From assembly GCF_900496995.4 (NCBI RefSeq), contig NC_044030.1:75184017-75248016 (forward strand): a stretch of 64,000 nt of DNA. The letters run 5' to 3'. Positions 60,001-64,000 of the stretch are shown here, piece after piece. The notes under the pieces are model-generated. The model searched no databases. It was given only the letters and a program-made list of their open reading frames with translations, and was not told where the DNA came from. The DNA is from Aquila chrysaetos chrysaetos (taxonomy: Eukaryota; Chordata; Aves; Accipitriformes; Accipitridae). Every line of letters starts with the position of its first letter. The stretch's first letter is position 1. A program made the translations under genes and the position numbers.

Positions 60001-63000
60001 AACCTGTTTTTGTTTTTAATGCCTCTCCATGCCATTTGCATTGCTAATGATCCAAAAGCTAATTTGTCCCATTGAGGTCTTGTTTTTATGTAAATTCGTA
60101 GGATTTTTGGTACTGGTATTAAATGGTCCTCAGGTTTGGCTCGGGGATGTTTGAATGAAGGCAAGGAAAGACTGTATATCTGATTTTGCACAAAATGACA
60201 CTTTAAAAATGAAAGACATTTGCTAACTGACTTTCTAGCAGCTAATATCATCTTGTACGAGCCTTGTTCCCTGAGGAGCTTACGAAAATAAGACTCAGTT
60301 GAAAGTTTCCTTTTTAACTGGAAGAAACCCTTAGCTCAGTAAGGCATGAAGCAGGAGTTTTGGATGAGCCTGCCCCATGTCAGGGTGCTGTTGCAGCCAG
60401 TGGCAGGGTCCTGGGTGGGCAGCTGGAAGCTGTTTTCTTGTGGGAGCTGTTTGCTTGCCAGACGGCTGATGGGATGCTCCAGCCTCAGCGCTGCGGGTGC
60501 TGCGGAGGGTTCGCCTGTGCAGATAGCCTCACACTGCAGTGACGTAGACGGGGTTAAGAGTTTAGTGTTTGAAATCTGGCTGAGCCAAACAGTTTAGTTG
60601 GAGAGTTTGATTAGGAGGGTGGCAGGGGTTCAGACGAAGGAGACATGTTTTGTTTTCTTTAGGGACATAAAGGAAGGACAGTCCTTCAAGGCCAGAAATG
60701 CATATTCCTTGTTTGAGAGCTCCAGGACAGACGAGGTGTTGCCTCCACAGGGGCAGATCCTGCACTGAGGTGGTTCAGGGAAGCTTTCCTGTACTCGTTT
60801 GAGCTGTTGATACGGTGAAAGCGATCCTGAATGACAGCAGAGCAAGGTTTAACTTTATGACATTCAGGTGACAAGTCTTCCTGAACGAGCAGCATAGGTA
60901 GCAATCAGTAACACCTCAACTCTTTGATCTCTTGCTACGTTGGCACATTCATTTATTCTGGCTGAGTGCTGGGAGGTTAAGCAACCTGAACGTAGCTCTG
61001 AGAAAGCCTCACTCTCCAGGGGGACAGATCTTTTAACAGGAGGGGACGCCGGCCCCGTGGGTGAGTCAAGTCACCCCGGTGCATGAGTGCTGGCAGAGCA
61101 AAGGCGGGCAGCAGCAGTGCTCGGGTGAGCTCTGCCTGGGCTCTGAGAGGTGACCAGTGTACCCTGCTGCCAGCTCTGATTTTTCTTCAGTGGATTTTTA
61201 GCAATTCCTCTGACGTGGAGGGGTTAATGTAGTCAGCCTGTGAGGATGGGCTGTGTGAATAAAGGCATCGGTGTTCTTGTGCATGCAAGGAGCTGTAGGA
61301 ATCCACAGGAGGGTACTCCCAACTTCCCTTCCCTCTTTAGCAGAGATGTTTTTCCTTAGGAAGAGAAGCCTGAGGCAAAAATCTAAAAGTTTAGTCCATT
61401 CTAAGAACTAATATATCAAGGTGGATTGAAAAGACGAGGACTGTCTGTGTCCCAGAGCAAATGAATAAGAGGGGCTTGAGAAAGGGGTGCGGGACAATGG
61501 GAGAAGGGCAGGTGAGGAGCCCTGGGCACCCTTCGCTCAGCGGCCAGGAACAAGGCAACATTCAGTAGGCTGGAGGACATTTACATTTGATGGCACACAG
61601 GTTTGCAGAATGCATCCAGTTAGCCCACCAGACTGCAGACTACAGAATACCTTAGAAAACAAAATCAGACAGGATCTCGGGGATCAGACAGTCAATAAGG
61701 AAGCAAGAAGCTAAAAGAGTGAGGTTTTAGCCTTTTGGAGGGGCTGTAAATCCTCAAATTTTCAGATGTTAATTATGATGCTGTTGCTGGAGGGTGGGAG
61801 GACACATTCCATGTGTGTAGCTGGAACAGTACTGCCTGCTGACAAGTACACATAAATATCTTCCGAGATAGCTGCTGTACCTCTCCTTTCCCGTGCTAGT
61901 GGGATCCTTGCAGGTATGCCAGCGAAGGGATGGTTTATCAGCCAGGTGAACACCTTTCATCAGATACCCAGTACGTGAAAGAAAATAACAAAGCCAAGTC
62001 ATTAATTTTTTAATTATTTGGAATGGAAGCATGATTAACAGCAGCCTGAGGGTTTGCATTAGTTCCATGCCATTAAGGTTTACAAGTTCGTATGCCCATT
62101 TACCCTGGTATTTAATAAAAGGATCATTTGTCATGGCAACCTCAGCCTCAGGTGGGCTCTTTGGGCAGATGATCTACTCCCAGCCAAAGTACCCCAGGTG
62201 TTGGCAGGTCGTCCCTCTCCCCCCTCTCCCCCATTACCGGGGTTTCAGCTCTGGGGCACAGGCACCCCAGGATGCCCTGCAGACGGGGCAGGGGAAGGGT
62301 GGAGTTCAGACGCCCTGAAGGCAGGGATTTGATCCTGAATTTCTCTCATGCTAGCACAGCAGTCGTAGCCCCAGGGCTTTTAGATGAAAGTGGCAGGGGA
62401 TTTGAAAGGACTGGCTCCCTGTGGGGTTTCTGTAAAGACTTGACTGTGTCTCAGTGCAGCGGGAGTTTGTTACCTGCCTGTCTGAGAGTAATGGGGTCAC
62501 ATCCATCCCTCATTATCCACCTCCTTTGCTGGCAAGGGTGAGGCGGGGTGCTGGTGCTTATGAATCCAGGTTTTGTGTGCCTAATTTTTGCCTGGAACTG
62601 AGTAAGGAGCTTAGATGACTAATCCTAGCTCCGAGCATACTTTTGAGCTAAGCACCACTTCTGGCTGTGCCTAAATCATCCTTGTTTATCCAGCCCTTAA
62701 GACTGTATTTAAAGCAAAAGCTTTGCTGGGTAGCCTTTGCTAACCTGCAATCAGACGGTCCTTTCATCAGATGGCTTTTTACCCCATTGAAGATTTCACG
62801 AGCCCACCCTCATACTACTTATTCACCGGCTAGTGTAGCACAGGTAAATTCAGTTTGAACATGTGAGTTTTCTTAGCAGTGATAGTAATTTTTCTCTCCA
62901 GTTTTGCATGAGAAGTGATGTGATCTTGAAAGTTTTTAGTATAGAGAATAAAATTATTTCCGTGATTTTTGTGGTTTGGTGATAATGTTAGAAATCCAGA

Positions 63001-64000
63001 ACCCAAAACAATTGCACATTGTACAAGGATAAACATTTAACAAAAAATGTCCTTTCTGTTTGTCCTAGCTCTACATTTATTTAAACCAGTTAGCTTATTT
63101 TAGCAAGTGGAACTGATTTTTTCAGATGAGTGACCCTGTTATCCTGAAAACTGTTCCTGCTTGAAAAACAGACTTGCTCACTGACATTTAAAACTTAATA
63201 TCTAATGAAAGGACTGGGGTGGGGGTTTTTTTGATTACTAGGTGTTTATCTGCAATTAGAGTGTCCCAATGGTTGCATAATGCTAACTTAAAATGTAAGC
63301 ATTCATTGCAACTGTACTACCAATGGGGTCCTTGGAAAAATCTATTTAAAACAAGCATTTTTTAATTTTTGTGTGTATTAAAGAGCAACTTTAATATTTC
63401 TTGTGTTTTCCACTGTGACTAGAAGTATGATTTCTGAACATTTTTTTTTAACTCATTACATGAATGACCATGTAGTTTGTTAGGAGGCAGAAAATTCTAA
63501 AAAGGTAGAATGGTTAATTTTTAAATGACAGCTATACCTTTTGCAGTTAAGATCCCTTCAGTATTCATGCAATGATAATACAGTGCTCTGTGCTAGAGAT
63601 CCTTTGCATTGGTCATTTATCTGGAGTTAGAGATGTATTATTAACATGGGGAGGTGGATTTCACCTTAACTGCAGGAGCATATTAATGCATTCTCTGATT
63701 CTGTCCTTTTCCTTGATAGGTGGCCTGGAGCCCTTCAGAGCTAAGTTACATAGGTGAATAGTATGTGTGTAAAGTACACATAAAGGAAAAATTCCCCTAA
63801 ATGATTATTCTGTAGGTGGTTCACTTTTGGTACAAAACAGTGCTGCTCCTTAGCTACATCGATTGCACTCCTTTGAGACCAATGTTAAAAAAGGTAATAC
63901 AGGAACCAGAACCACAGAGGGGTAAAATGGCTGGTACTGATGGGCAGATGGAGCCAGGAATAAATCCCACACAGGTTTGCAGGGGGAAAGTCTGGTCCCA
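54058..64000 (+). other. NPR3: NPR3 intron 3 (runs off the window)
   Basis: At least 9.9 kb of intron. It contains a 20-T run (54,210-54,229), two tandem copies of a 13-mer (57,738-57,763) and a 198-codon open frame (55,807-56,403) judged likely fortuitous. I looked for the exon encoding the MFVEGFHDA region and did not find it. Confidence 0.8.
57738..57763. repeat. Two tandem copies of a 13-mer
   Basis: TCCCATTGCAACA is repeated twice without mismatch in NPR3 intron 3. Confidence 0.95.

Overview
This window is nuclear DNA from a bird. It carries two recognisable vertebrate genes split by GT-AG introns, CR1 retrotransposon fragments with the usual avian 3' end, and an LTR of a type common in bird genomes. 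TARS1 and NPR3 both map to chromosome Z in chicken, so a Z-chromosome origin is likely; this is an inference from gene content.

Layout. (1) 1-9,760: intergenic DNA beyond the 3' end of TARS1, with a CR1 LINE fragment at about 95-840 (minus), an ancient MIR-type SINE at about 2,440-2,690, and no recognised gene. (2) 9,765-25,828, minus strand: the complete TARS1 gene (cytosolic threonyl-tRNA synthetase). I placed all 19 coding exons; they join in frame to 711 codons plus stop. (3) 25,300-26,230: the TARS1 CpG-island promoter, with an ATF4-type CARE element, a CCAAT box, an AP-1 site, a YY1 site and a possible divergent first exon. (4) 26,230-42,000: AT-rich intergenic DNA with an old CR1/L3-like LINE relic and several small palindromes. 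(5) 42,100-44,120: the NPR3 CpG island with a 20-G run. (6) 43,072-64,000, plus strand: the first three coding exons of NPR3 (natriuretic peptide clearance receptor), 335 codons of extracellular domain. The remaining exons lie beyond the right edge. NPR3 intron 2 contains a truncated LTR.

The two genes stand head to head about 17 kb apart. They have no shared pathway: one charges tRNA-Thr in the cytosol, the other removes natriuretic peptides at the cell surface. Their contact is positional only. I found no previously undescribed gene system. The points most worth checking are the regulatory layout between the two genes (CARE element, YY1-centred divergent exon, CTCF-like site), several perfect inverted repeats, and the gene order. 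Exon boundaries were set by hand from splice signals, reading frame and known family protein sequence; transcript ends and repeat edges are approximate.
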